A stretch of DNA of 61,708 nt from Iamia sp052038315 (GTDB lineage Bacteria; Actinomycetota; Acidimicrobiia; Acidimicrobiales; Iamiaceae), in NCBI GenBank assembly GCA_052038315.1, contig JBQGCF010000312.1, forward strand, positions 1 through 61,708. The letters are read 5' to 3'. Made by a program: the position numbers and the translations under genes. Below are positions 8,876 to 16,555 of the stretch, in pieces (within the stretch, counting starts at the first letter, position 1; each line of letters opens with the position of its first letter). The notes beneath the pieces are model-generated. The model was not told where the DNA came from, made no database searches, and saw nothing but the letters and a program-made list of their open reading frames with translations.

Positions 8876-9499
8876 CTAGGCGGTGCCGAAGAGGCGGTCG
8901 CCGGCGTCGCCCAGGCCGGGGACGATGTAGGCGACGTCGTTCAGCTTCTCGTCGATGGCGGCCACCACGAGATCGTCGACCAGGCCGGACGCGTCGATCC
9001 GGCGCACGCCCTCGGGGGCGGCCAGCACGCACACGGCGGTGACCCGACCCGGGTTGCGGCCCTGCAGGAGCGAGCAGGCGAAGGCCAGCGACCCGCCGGT
9101 GGCCAGCATCGGGTCGAGGACGAGGACCGGGCGACCGCCGAGGTCGGCGGGGACCGAGTCCATGTAGGGCACCGGCTCGAGGGTGACCTCGTCGCGGGCC
9201 ACGCCGATGAAGCCGGTGGGGGCGTCGGGCAGGAGGCGGAGCACGCCGGGCAGCAGCCCGAGGCCGGCCCGCAGCACCGGCACGGTCAGCGGCGCCGGCT
9301 CGACCCGGGTCACCGTCGTGGGCTGGAGCGGGGTGCGGATCTCGACCTCGACGGTCGGCAGCGTCCGAGTGGCCTCGATCACCAGCAGCCCCGCCAGGTC
9401 GTCCATGGCCTGGCGGAAGGCGGCCCGGTCGGTCGTCTCGTCGCGGAGCCGGCCCAGGGCCTGGGCGGCGAGCGGGTGGTCGACGACGGTCGTGTGCAC
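8876..9499 (-). CDS. upp: Uracil phosphoribosyltransferase
   Basis: 207 residues, the usual length. The PRPP-binding motif is VLVLDPMLATGGS, the uracil-binding C-terminus reads YIVPGLGDAGDRLFGTA, and the N-terminus HTTVVDHPLAAQALGRLRD is typical. The enzyme converts uracil plus PRPP to UMP in the cytoplasm. The GTG start is supported by a strong Shine-Dalgarno sequence, GGAGGAG, four nucleotides upstream. It is divergent from deoC across 62 nt. Confidence 0.97.
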   Translation of the reverse strand: MHTTVVDHPLAAQALGRLRDETTDRAAFRQAMDDLAGLLVIEATRTLPTVEVEIRTPLQPTTVTRVEPAPLTVPVLRAGLGLLPGVLRLLPDAPTGFIGVARDEVTLEPVPYMDSVPADLGGRPVLVLDPMLATGGSLAFACSLLQGRNPGRVTAVCVLAAPEGVRRIDASGLVDDLVVAAIDEKLNDVAYIVPGLGDAGDRLFGTA

Positions 9500-9561
9500 T
9501 GGGCTCCTCCGGAGGGGTGAGGCCCGACCCCGGCGGCCGGCCGTGTGACAGTCTGGCCGCG

Positions 9562-10251
9562 ATGGAGCCCCCGCTCGACCGCCGCGCCCTGGCGGCGCTG
9601 ATCGACCACACCCTGCTGGCGCCCACGGCCACCAGCGAGGACGTCACCGCCCTGGCCCGCGAGGGCGCCGAGCTGGGCGTGGCCGCCATCTGCGTGTCGC
9701 CCTCGCGGCTGCCGCTGGCCATCCCGCCCGAGGAGCTGCCGCCGGGCATGGCGGTGGCCGCGGTCGTCGGCTTCCCCTCCGGCGCCCACACGCCGCGGGC
9801 CAAGGCCCGGGAGGCGATGGACTGCGTGGCCGCCGGCGCCACCGAGATCGACATGGTGATCGACCTGGGCGCGGTCGCCGCCGGGCAGTGGGAGGTCGTC
9901 GAGGCGGGCGTGGCCACCGTCCACCGGGCCCTCGAGGGTCGCGCCCTGCTCAAGGTGATCATCGAGTCGGCCGTCCTCGACACCCTCGCCCCCGATGCCG
10001 TCGAGCGGGCCTGCGCCGCCGCCGTGGCCGCCGGCGCCGAGTTCGTGAAGACGTCCACCGGCTTCCACCCCGCCGGGGGCGCGACCGTCGAGGCGGTGGC
10101 CCGGATGCGCGCCGCCGTCGGCGACGGGGTCGGCGTCAAGGCCTCCGGCGGCATCCGTGACCACGCCACCGCCATCGCCATGGTCCAGGCCGGTGCCAGC
10201 CGGCTGGGCTGCTCGGCCACCCGAGCCATCCTCGAAGGAGCTCCCGCGTGA
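9562..10251 (+). CDS. deoC: Deoxyribose-phosphate aldolase
   Basis: 229 residues from ATG 9562; the open frame extends upstream but lacks family homology there. The Schiff-base lysine lies in FVKTSTGF (K163), the second lysine in VKASGGI (K193), and the acidic pair in TEIDMVIDLG (D97, D101). It cleaves 2-deoxyribose-5-phosphate to acetaldehyde and glyceraldehyde-3-phosphate, draining deoxynucleosides into glycolysis. The TGA overlaps the GTG of the next gene (GTGA), so a lipoprotein hydrolase is translationally coupled to it, an unexpected operon partner. Confidence 0.96.
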   Translation: MEPPLDRRALAALIDHTLLAPTATSEDVTALAREGAELGVAAICVSPSRLPLAIPPEELPPGMAVAAVVGFPSGAHTPRAKAREAMDCVAAGATEIDMVIDLGAVAAGQWEVVEAGVATVHRALEGRALLKVIIESAVLDTLAPDAVERACAAAVAAGAEFVKTSTGFHPAGGATVEAVARMRAAVGDGVGVKASGGIRDHATAIAMVQAGASRLGCSATRAILEGAPA

Positions 10252-11492
10252 AGCGCACCCTCGCCGTCCTCGCCGCTCTGGCCCTCCTGGCCGCCTGCTC
10301 GTCGGACGACGACGGCGACGCCCACCAGGGCGGGGCCCAGGCCACCGGCTCGTCGGAGTCGGCCCCGGCGCCCGAGTCCACGGAGGGCTCGGGTTCGGAC
10401 ACCACCCCGCCCTCGGAGCCGGCCGGGGAGGTCGTCGACCCCTACGACGGGCACACCAGCGAGGTCTACGGCGAGGACGCCAGCTGGATCTGCCGGCCCG
10501 ACCTGGCCGACGACGAGTGCCGCGACCTCGACGTCACCGTGCTCGCCGCCGACGGCAGCAGCGCCGTCGAGGAGCGGGAGCCGGCCGCCGACCCGCCGAT
10601 CGACTGCTTCTACGTCTACCCGACGGTCTCCTCGGACCCGGGCACGATCAGCGACCTGGAGTGGACCCCGGAGGACAACGAGGCGGCGACGGTCCGGGCC
10701 CAGGCCGCCCAGTACGCCCGCTCGTGCCGGGTCTTCGCCCCGGTGTACCGCCAGATCACGCTCAACGGCCTGACCGCGGCCACCCCCGAGGAGCGGGCCG
10801 GCGCCTACGCCGACGTCCTCGACGCCTGGCAGACCTACGTCTCGCAGTGGAACGAGGGCCGGGGCGTGATCCTGATCGGCCACTCGCAGGGCACCGGCCA
10901 CCTGCTGAAGCTGCTCGACGAGGAGATCGACGGCGTGCCCGAGGTCCGATCGCTCCTGGTGGCGGCGCACCTGTTCGGCGGATCGCTGCAGGTGCCCGAG
11001 GGCGAGGTGGTCGGGGGCGACCTGGCCGAGATCCCCGGGTGCACCAGCGCCGACGAGGCCGGTTGCGTCGTGACCTGGTCGAGCTACCCGACGGCCGTGC
11101 CACCCGACGACAGCGGCATCTTCGGCCGGGCCGACCCCGAGACCGGCAGCCGCTCGCTGTGCACCGACGTCCTCGGGCTGCTGGGGGAGGAGACGGCCGA
11201 CGCCGTCGCCCCGGTGGCGGCCCCGCTCGTCGGCGCCATCCCGGGGACCGAGGACGTCGAGACGCCGTTCATCGCCCTGCCCGACTCGCTGGCCCTGACC
11301 TGCGAGACGACCGCCGACCACGACTACCTCGGCGTCGCCCCCGCCGATCCGGCCGATCCCCGGCCGGTCCAGGGTTTCACGGCCGAGACCTTGGGGCACT
11401 CCTGGGGCCTGCACCTGGTCGACGTGAACGTGGCGCTCGACGACCTGGTCGCCCTGGCCGAACGCCAGGGCGCCGCCTACGCCCAGGAGTAG
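10248..11492 (+). CDS. DUF3089-type lipoprotein, alpha/beta-hydrolase fold
   Basis: 414 residues. The N-terminus MKRTLAVLAALALLAACSS is a lipoprotein signal with lipobox LLAAC, so the mature protein is anchored outside the membrane. An acidic Ser/Glu-rich spacer (about residues 20-62) precedes the catalytic domain. The nucleophile elbow is GHSQGT (near residue 210), within the context VILIGHSQGTGHLLKLL typical of DUF3089. The His of a triad is likely in the C-terminal SWGLHLVDVN. The substrate is unknown. GTG 10248 overlaps the deoC stop, and the next gene follows after 3 nt, giving a deoC-hydrolase-hydrolase operon. Confidence 0.85.
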   Translation: MKRTLAVLAALALLAACSSDDDGDAHQGGAQATGSSESAPAPESTEGSGSDTTPPSEPAGEVVDPYDGHTSEVYGEDASWICRPDLADDECRDLDVTVLAADGSSAVEEREPAADPPIDCFYVYPTVSSDPGTISDLEWTPEDNEAATVRAQAAQYARSCRVFAPVYRQITLNGLTAATPEERAGAYADVLDAWQTYVSQWNEGRGVILIGHSQGTGHLLKLLDEEIDGVPEVRSLLVAAHLFGGSLQVPEGEVVGGDLAEIPGCTSADEAGCVVTWSSYPTAVPPDDSGIFGRADPETGSRSLCTDVLGLLGEETADAVAPVAAPLVGAIPGTEDVETPFIALPDSLALTCETTADHDYLGVAPADPADPRPVQGFTAETLGHSWGLHLVDVNVALDDLVALAERQGAAYAQE

Positions 11493-11495
11493 CCC

Positions 11496-12959
11496 ATGCG
11501 CCCCACCGCCGTCGCCGTCGTGCTCCTCGCCGCCGGCCTGGCGGTGGGCGCGCCCGTCACCGTCCCCTCCGCTTCGGCTGCGGCCGCACCGGTCGTGGCC
11601 CCCACCCCCTTCACGGCCGGGTTCCAGGCCGCCCTCCGGGCCCGCTGGCCGGCCAACCGCTTCACCGCCGCGGTGTACGACCGGCGCAGCGGCTGCTGGT
11701 ACGACCTCCACCCCGACCTGCGGCTGACCACGGCGAGCGTCCTCAAGGCCGAGATCATGGCCGGCATCCTGCTGCGGGCCCAGGCCGAGGGGCGGGGGCT
11801 CACCCAGTGGGAGCAGCGGAACATCGGGCCGATGATCGCCCGCTCGGCCGACCCCGAGGCCAACGCCCTCTGGAGCTCGCTGGGCGGCATCGCCGGGATG
11901 CAGGGGGTCGACCGCGCCTTCGGGCTGACCCAGACGGCGCAGCGCTCGCCGTGGGGCATCACCACCACCTCGGCGCGGGACCGCACCTCGCTGATGCGCC
12001 AGCTGCTCTACGGCGACGGCGGGCCGCTGGGCGCGTCCTACCGCGCCATCGCCCGGTCGTACCTGCTGTCGGTGGTCGACACGCAGGACTGGGGCATCAC
12101 CGCCGGGGCGCCACCGGGCGTGCCGGTGCCGCTGAAGAACGGCTTCTTCGGCTCGCAGTGCTGCCGCTGGCGGCTCAACTCGTCGGGGGCGGTCGAGGTC
12201 GGCGCCGGGTACGTCGTCACCGTCCTCACCGACCTGTGGCCGAACGAGGCGGCCGGCATCGCCGGGAACGAGTACGTCGCCCGGGCGATCAACGCCCGGC
12301 TGGGCGGGCCGTTCGCCCCGTTCGCCTCACCGGCGGCCTTCGTCGACCGGCAGTACGCCGACGTGCTGGGCCGGGGCCCGACCTTCGCCGAGCTGTCCCG
12401 CACCACCGACGCCATCGGCTTCGCCTCCGGCCGGGCGCCGGGCGTGATCGGCTCGCTGCTGTCGTCGTCGGCCTTCACCGGGCCCGGCCACCAGCTGCTC
12501 CGCCTCTACTGGGGCGGGCTGGAGCGGATGCCGTCGGGGGAGCAGTGGGCCTACCGGATGTGGCAGCTGCGCACCGGGCGGACCACCCTGCGGACGGTCG
12601 CCGAGGAGGTGGCCGGGGCGATCGGCGGCACCTCGTCGTCGGACTTCGTCGAGCGGGTGATCCGCCGGGTGATGACCTGGGAGCCCGACCCCGACTCGGT
12701 CGCCTACTGGGCCGGCCGGCTCGACCGGGGTGAGTCCAGCCGGGGCGACGTCGTCCGGGCGTTCACCGAGTCGGCCGAGAACCGCTGGTGGACGGCGTGG
12801 CCGGTGGCGATCGGCGCCGTCCACCTCACGATGCTGGGCCGACCACCCGACGCCGCCGCGGTGGCGCGGTGGCAGCAGCGCTTCGCCGACGGGGCGACGT
12901 CGCTCGACCTGATCGGCCAGGTCTACCGCTCGCCCGAGTACCGGGACCGGGTGGCGTGA
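11496..12959 (+). CDS. Secreted class-A beta-lactamase-like serine hydrolase with C-terminal DUF4214 repeats
   Basis: 487 residues. A Sec signal peptide (MRPTAVAVVLLAAGLAVG) precedes a beta-lactamase/transpeptidase-like domain (about 35-270) with SVLK (S81-x-x-K84) after a Thr-Thr-Ala stretch, matching the S-x-x-K catalytic motif. A KNG motif (VPLKNGFFGS) takes the place of KTG. The C-terminal 210 residues are two DUF4214-like modules (FVDRQYADVLGRGPTFAEL and FVERVIRRVMTWEPDPDSV starts). It may act on peptidoglycan or be a degenerate penicillin-binding hydrolase rather than a resistance enzyme. The DUF4214 modules link it to the large secreted protein at 3.3-6.0 kb, where they are N-terminal instead. 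Confidence 0.8.
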   Translation: MRPTAVAVVLLAAGLAVGAPVTVPSASAAAAPVVAPTPFTAGFQAALRARWPANRFTAAVYDRRSGCWYDLHPDLRLTTASVLKAEIMAGILLRAQAEGRGLTQWEQRNIGPMIARSADPEANALWSSLGGIAGMQGVDRAFGLTQTAQRSPWGITTTSARDRTSLMRQLLYGDGGPLGASYRAIARSYLLSVVDTQDWGITAGAPPGVPVPLKNGFFGSQCCRWRLNSSGAVEVGAGYVVTVLTDLWPNEAAGIAGNEYVARAINARLGGPFAPFASPAAFVDRQYADVLGRGPTFAELSRTTDAIGFASGRAPGVIGSLLSSSAFTGPGHQLLRLYWGGLERMPSGEQWAYRMWQLRTGRTTLRTVAEEVAGAIGGTSSSDFVERVIRRVMTWEPDPDSVAYWAGRLDRGESSRGDVVRAFTESAENRWWTAWPVAIGAVHLTMLGRPPDAAAVARWQQRFADGATSLDLIGQVYRSPEYRDRVA

Positions 12960-12971
12960 CCGGCGCGTCGC

Positions 12972-14072
12972 TCAGCCGGCGAGGCTGACCCCGAGCCCGC
13001 TGGCCCGGAGGGCGGCGTAGCCGGGCTTGATCCGCTCGTTGATGATCCGGAGCCGCTTGTCGAAGGGCCAGAAGGCCGACTTCATGGCGTTGAGGGTGAG
13101 CCACTCCAGGTCGTCCCAGCCGTAGCCGAACGCCTCGACGAGGTGGTGCATCTCCTCGCTCATCGACGTGCCGCTCATCAGCCGGTTGTCGGTGTTGACC
13201 GTGACCCGGAAGCGGAGCCGGCGGAGCAGCCCGATCGGGTGCTCGGCGATGGTGTCGCACACACCGGTGTTGACGTTCGACGTGGGGCACATCTCCAGCG
13301 GCACCCGGCGGTCGCGCACGAAGCTGGCCAGCCGGCCGAGCCGGACGCTGCCGTCCTCGCCCACGGTGACGTCGTCGATGATGCGGACGCCGTGGCCCAG
13401 CCGCTCGGCCCCGCAGATCTGGACCGCCTCCCAGATCGACGGCAGCCCGAAGGCCTCACCGGCGTGGATCGTGATGTGGAAGTTGTCCTCGGCGATGGTG
13501 CGGAAGGCGTCGAGGTGGCGGGTCGGGGGGTTGCCGGCCTCGCTGCCGGCGATGTCGAAGCCGACCACGCCCTCGTCGCGGTGGCGGAGGGCGGCCTCGG
13601 CCACCTCCTTGGAGTTGGCGGCGTGGCGCATGGCGGTGACGAGCAGGCCGATCTCGATCCGGCCGTCGGCGGTGCCGATCCGGAAGCCCTCGAGCATGGC
13701 CTCGATGGCGTCGTCGAGGGTCAGGCCCCGCTCCAGGCACAGCTCGGGGGCCATGCGCACCTCGGCGTAGACGACGCCGTCGTCGGCCAGGTCCTGGGCG
13801 CACTCGGCGGCGACGCGGACGATGGCGTCGCGCTCCTGCATCACGCCGACGGTGTGCTCGAAGGTGTCGAGGTACAGGACGAGGTCGCGGCGGTTGGCGC
13901 CCTCGGTGAACCAACGGGCCAGCTCGTCGACGTCGGTGGTGGGCAGGCCGTCGTAGCCGTACTCGGAGGCCAGCTCGATCACCGTCTGCGGCCGCAGCCC
14001 GCCGTCGAGGTGGTCGTGGAGCAGGACCTTGGGCGCTCGCCGGATCTGCTCGAAGGTGGGCCGCTCGTCCAT
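12972..14072 (-). CDS. add: Adenosine deaminase
   Basis: 366 residues. Metal ligands H19 and H21 lie in LLHDHLDGG, the mid-domain has TIHAGEAFGLPSIWEAV, the third metal histidine region is AERLGHGVRI, and the substrate-binding VTVNTDNRLMSGTSMSEE is near the C-terminus, so the active site appears complete. The enzyme deaminates adenosine and deoxyadenosine to inosine and deoxyinosine. TACCCT (14079-14084) sits 6 nt before the ATG, implying a leaderless mRNA. It belongs functionally with upp, deoC, the mutase and the PfkB kinase. Confidence 0.95.
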   Translation of the reverse strand: MDERPTFEQIRRAPKVLLHDHLDGGLRPQTVIELASEYGYDGLPTTDVDELARWFTEGANRRDLVLYLDTFEHTVGVMQERDAIVRVAAECAQDLADDGVVYAEVRMAPELCLERGLTLDDAIEAMLEGFRIGTADGRIEIGLLVTAMRHAANSKEVAEAALRHRDEGVVGFDIAGSEAGNPPTRHLDAFRTIAEDNFHITIHAGEAFGLPSIWEAVQICGAERLGHGVRIIDDVTVGEDGSVRLGRLASFVRDRRVPLEMCPTSNVNTGVCDTIAEHPIGLLRRLRFRVTVNTDNRLMSGTSMSEEMHHLVEAFGYGWDDLEWLTLNAMKSAFWPFDKRLRIINERIKPGYAALRASGLGVSLAG

Positions 14073-14078
14073 CCCCTG

Positions 14079-14084
14079 AGGGTA
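14079..14084 (-). promoter_or_regulatory. -10 element (TACCCT on the minus strand), leaderless add promoter
   Basis: TACCCT ends 6 nt upstream of the add start codon; there is no Shine-Dalgarno sequence. Confidence 0.45.
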
Positions 14085-14127
14085 GGGCCCCGGTGGGCCC
14101 CTCGGCGCCGGGCCGACGCCGGCGTGC

Positions 14128-14874
14128 TCAGCCGCCGGCGCGCTCGGCCATGGCCTCGACCAGACCGGTGACCAGGTCGAGGTCGTCGGTCGACCCGTCC
14201 GACGAGCCGAAGCCGGTGACGAAGGCGACCGTGCTCCCCACCCGGACCCCGCCGAGGGAGATGGCGAACGGTCCCGGCACGACGGCGGTGAAGGCCTCGT
14301 CGCCGACGCCGTCGAGGAGCGTGGGCTCGACCGGGCCGGCGGGGGTGCAGCCGAGCGACGTGCTCATGTAGGCGAAGAGGGCTTCGGCGTCGGCCGCATC
14401 GGGGGCGGCGACCACGCCGTGGAGCAGGACGTGGCGCTCGCTCTCCTCGAACCGGACCCGGGCGATCGACTCGGTCTCGACATCCGGCACCGGGCTCGAC
14501 GGGCACTCCTCGTCGGCCTCCTCCTCCGCCGCCTCGTCGGGGTCCGGCAGCGGGTCGAAGGCCACGCCGTCGTCGGCGCCGGTCTCGGTCCAGCCGTCGG
14601 GCAGGTCGTCCACCGTGAGCAGGGGACCATCGACCGCCGCCGGCACCCCGGTGTCTCCGGTCTCGTCGGTGCCGGTGGTGTCGTCGGTGCCGGTGGTCTC
14701 GTCGGTCTCGTCGGTGGTGTTGCCGGTCTCACCGGTGTCGCCGGTGGCGGCGGCGTCGGTGGTGGTCGCCTCCTCGGATCCGCCGCCGTCGTCACCGCAG
14801 CCGGTCGCCGCCAGCAGGGTGAGGGCCAGGGCGATGCCGGCCAGCGTCCGTCGTGATCCTCGGTTCCGCGCCAC
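14128..14874 (-). CDS. Lipoprotein of unknown function
   Basis: 248 residues from GTG 14874, chosen because it puts a short basic n-region (ARNRGSRRT) directly before the hydrophobic core and lipobox LLAATGC. The open frame begins earlier at 14952, but that would add a Pro/Arg-rich extension. After the lipid-modified Cys comes a low-complexity T/E/G/D linker of about 55 residues, then a globular domain of about 150 residues containing SIARVRFEESERHVLLHGVV and ending GLVEAMAERAGG, reminiscent of sensor-like lipoproteins near protein kinases. No firm family assignment. Confidence 0.7.
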   Translation of the reverse strand: MARNRGSRRTLAGIALALTLLAATGCGDDGGGSEEATTTDAAATGDTGETGNTTDETDETTGTDDTTGTDETGDTGVPAAVDGPLLTVDDLPDGWTETGADDGVAFDPLPDPDEAAEEEADEECPSSPVPDVETESIARVRFEESERHVLLHGVVAAPDAADAEALFAYMSTSLGCTPAGPVEPTLLDGVGDEAFTAVVPGPFAISLGGVRVGSTVAFVTGFGSSDGSTDDLDLVTGLVEAMAERAGG

Positions 14875-14950
14875 GGGGGACCATCGACCCGGACCCGCCG
14901 GGGTTGAGGATCGCCCGGACGGGTCCGGCGGACGTGGGAAGATCCTGGTC

Positions 14951-15331
14951 ATGGCCTTCGGGAACCAGGCGGGCCCGCCCGCGACGCACCGTCAGGTGCA
15001 GGAGCTCCTCGCCCTGGTCGAGGCGGCCGGCCACGACGGCTTCCGGGGCGCACGGCACCCGCTGGGGCTGAGCCAGCGCCAGGCCGCCGGCAAGTTCACC
15101 CGTGACGAGGCCCAGGCCCTGATCGACCGGCTGACCGCCGAGGCCGAGGGCGCGCCCGCCCCCGCCGCACCGGCGAGCGGGGTCGGGGGGACCGGTGTGA
15201 TCGGCAGCGGCGGCCGGGTGGCACCGTCGGACCGGCGTCGGGCCGCCCTGGCCGACCAGCTCAAGCGGGTGCCCGACGACCTGCTCGCCGCCGAGCTCCA
15301 GCGCCGCGGCTACGCCGTCATCCAGCCCTGA
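14951..15331 (+). CDS. Conserved hypothetical protein, 126 aa
   Basis: ATG 14951 begins MAFGNQAGPPATHRQVQELL, an N-terminus recurring in many actinobacterial hypothetical proteins. The first 70 residues look helical (QVQELLALVEAAGHDGFRGAR...LSQRQAAGKFTRDEAQALIDRL). A Pro/Ala/Gly linker (about 70-90) joins a short C-terminal helical segment (LADQLKRVPDDLLAAELQRRGY). No signal peptide, membrane helix or catalytic motif. It is divergent from the lipoprotein gene, with their starts 76 nt apart. Confidence 0.75.
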   Translation: MAFGNQAGPPATHRQVQELLALVEAAGHDGFRGARHPLGLSQRQAAGKFTRDEAQALIDRLTAEAEGAPAPAAPASGVGGTGVIGSGGRVAPSDRRRAALADQLKRVPDDLLAAELQRRGYAVIQP

Positions 15332-15334
15332 GGC

Positions 15335-15718
15335 TCAGCGCCAGTCGGCCTCGGAGGCGGCGGAGGCGCCGGCCACCTTGGCGTGGACCCACGACAGGAG
15401 GTCGGAGGCCTTCGGGTCGAGCTCGATCCCGTACTCGCAGAGCCGGGTGCCGGGGACGGGGCGGACCCGCCGGATCGTCCCCCAGCCCACGACCCCGTCC
15501 AGGGCGACGTGCACCGTCGCCCCCCGGCCCAGGTCGTCGGCGGCGGCCGCCCGGATCCCCAGCCCGCTGACGGACAGGTCGATCAGCAGCCCGTTCTCGG
15601 GCTCCCGCCGACGCCAGCCGCGCCGCTTCTCGCCCGGCGGCGGCACCCGCCACTGGACGGGGATGGCTGCCATGTCGACGCGCCCACCGATGCGGCGCTC
15701 GTACCCATCGCTCACCAT
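15335..15718 (-). CDS. PilZ-domain protein
   Basis: 127 residues. The PilZ signature is readable: an arginine cluster RRGWRRREPEN followed by LIDLSVSGLGI (D/N-x-S-x-x-G), then a beta-barrel pattern VHVALDGVVGWGTIRRV and YGIELDP. PilZ proteins bind cyclic di-GMP and relay it to partners, so this is probably a small receptor; no fused output domain is present. The ATG overlaps the stop of a possible 18-codon leader ORF in TGATG. The gene lies at the edge of the lower-G+C island. Confidence 0.82.
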   Translation of the reverse strand: MVSDGYERRIGGRVDMAAIPVQWRVPPPGEKRRGWRRREPENGLLIDLSVSGLGIRAAAADDLGRGATVHVALDGVVGWGTIRRVRPVPGTRLCEYGIELDPKASDLLSWVHAKVAGASAASEADWR

Positions 15719-15774
15719 CAGGAGATCGGCCGCGCCGGGGTGACCTTGACCTCGAACGGCCGGCCGTCGGTCAC
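15718..15774 (-). other. Possible 18-codon leader ORF coupled to the PilZ gene
   Basis: GTG 15774 opens a short frame (MTDGRPFEVKVTPARPIS) whose TGA overlaps the PilZ ATG. The frame stays open upstream without a start codon, so it may be a remnant of a longer gene or a translational-coupling leader. The 211 nt from 15743 to 15953 hold no other gene that can be supported. Confidence 0.25.
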
Positions 15775-15953
15775 GATCCGAAGATGGCCGACCCTGACAG
15801 ACGACCGCCGTTCGAGGGTGCGGAGGCGGGGTGGCCTACGGGGCGGGAAACATAGGGCCCGCGTAGCTTCCTCCATTGCGACCTGAAGGAACCGTGACGT
15901 AGGTCCCGGCGTTCACTGCGGCAGATCGACGGCTCAACGAGTTGGATTCGGCA

Positions 15954-16553
15954 CTACCAGACTCCGTCCTCAACGAGCTGCTGCAGGCGGTTGAGCGATC
16001 GATCCAGACTCGGGGAACTAAGTCGGGCACGAACCGGGTCCCAGTGATCTCTGGAGAACTCCGTCAACCGTCCTTCGAATCCGGGGCCGACTCGTCGTCT
16101 GGAGGCCTCGCGAGGAACCATGTCGTCGCGGATCGTGCTGCTCCGGGATTTGCGACAAATCGAGACCAGTTCGCCCTTGGGGTCCAGGAGTTCGTCTGGC
16201 GCGTCCACTGAGGTGGTAACCATAAAGTACTTCTTGAAGGCACTTTGATCGGCCAGTAGCCAGGCTTCGATCGATCTGACGGGTACCCTCACAGCGAGCC
16301 TCGGCGCTCGGATCTCCCCGGCGACCTTCACGATCAGCTCCGCTGGGCACGTCGCCTTGTCATCTAGGTCCCAATCTCGCAGTACCAGGAAGCGCGATCT
16401 GTTGGACGCTGCATTCCAGCGCCTAACCTTCGGATCCAGGTAAGTCTTGCCGCCGCTGGCGGAAGCTTGACGGGGCTCAAGTCCTAGAAGTCGGATGATG
16501 TGCTCTACCACCGGAACGTCGGTGATCCCCTCAACCCCGTAAAAGACGTGCAC
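15954..16553 (-). CDS. DUF4276-like TOPRIM-type protein, partner of the adjacent ATPase
   Basis: 199 residues from GTG 16553. The N-terminal VEGITDVPVVEHIIRLLG and central FLVLRDWDLDD match the conserved Glu and D-x-D positions of TOPRIM-like folds. RVPVRSIEAWLLAD, DELLDPKGEL and LSSPSLDRSLNRL match the DUF4276 pattern. Such proteins are repeatedly found behind AAA_21/RecF-like ATPases in predicted anti-phage cassettes, comparable in layout to PARIS (AriA/AriB) and AbiL; a nuclease or RNA-targeting effector role is inferred. It starts 2 nt after the ATPase stop, so both are one operon. Base composition is visibly less G+C-rich than the flanking genes, suggesting horizontal transfer. Confidence 0.75.
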   Translation of the reverse strand: MHVFYGVEGITDVPVVEHIIRLLGLEPRQASASGGKTYLDPKVRRWNAASNRSRFLVLRDWDLDDKATCPAELIVKVAGEIRAPRLAVRVPVRSIEAWLLADQSAFKKYFMVTTSVDAPDELLDPKGELVSICRKSRSSTIRDDMVPREASRRRVGPGFEGRLTEFSRDHWDPVRARLSSPSLDRSLNRLQQLVEDGVW

Positions 16554-16555
16554 GG

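Noticed and set aside
11496..12959. Beta-lactam resistance gene
   Set aside because: The S-x-x-K motif is present, but the general architecture with DUF4214 repeats and a KNG instead of KTG box does not match characterised resistance enzymes.
15836..16030. A 64-codon minus-strand frame that could be an integrase remnant at the island edge
   Set aside because: No integrase motif can be recognised, and most of it overlaps the DUF4276-like gene in another frame.
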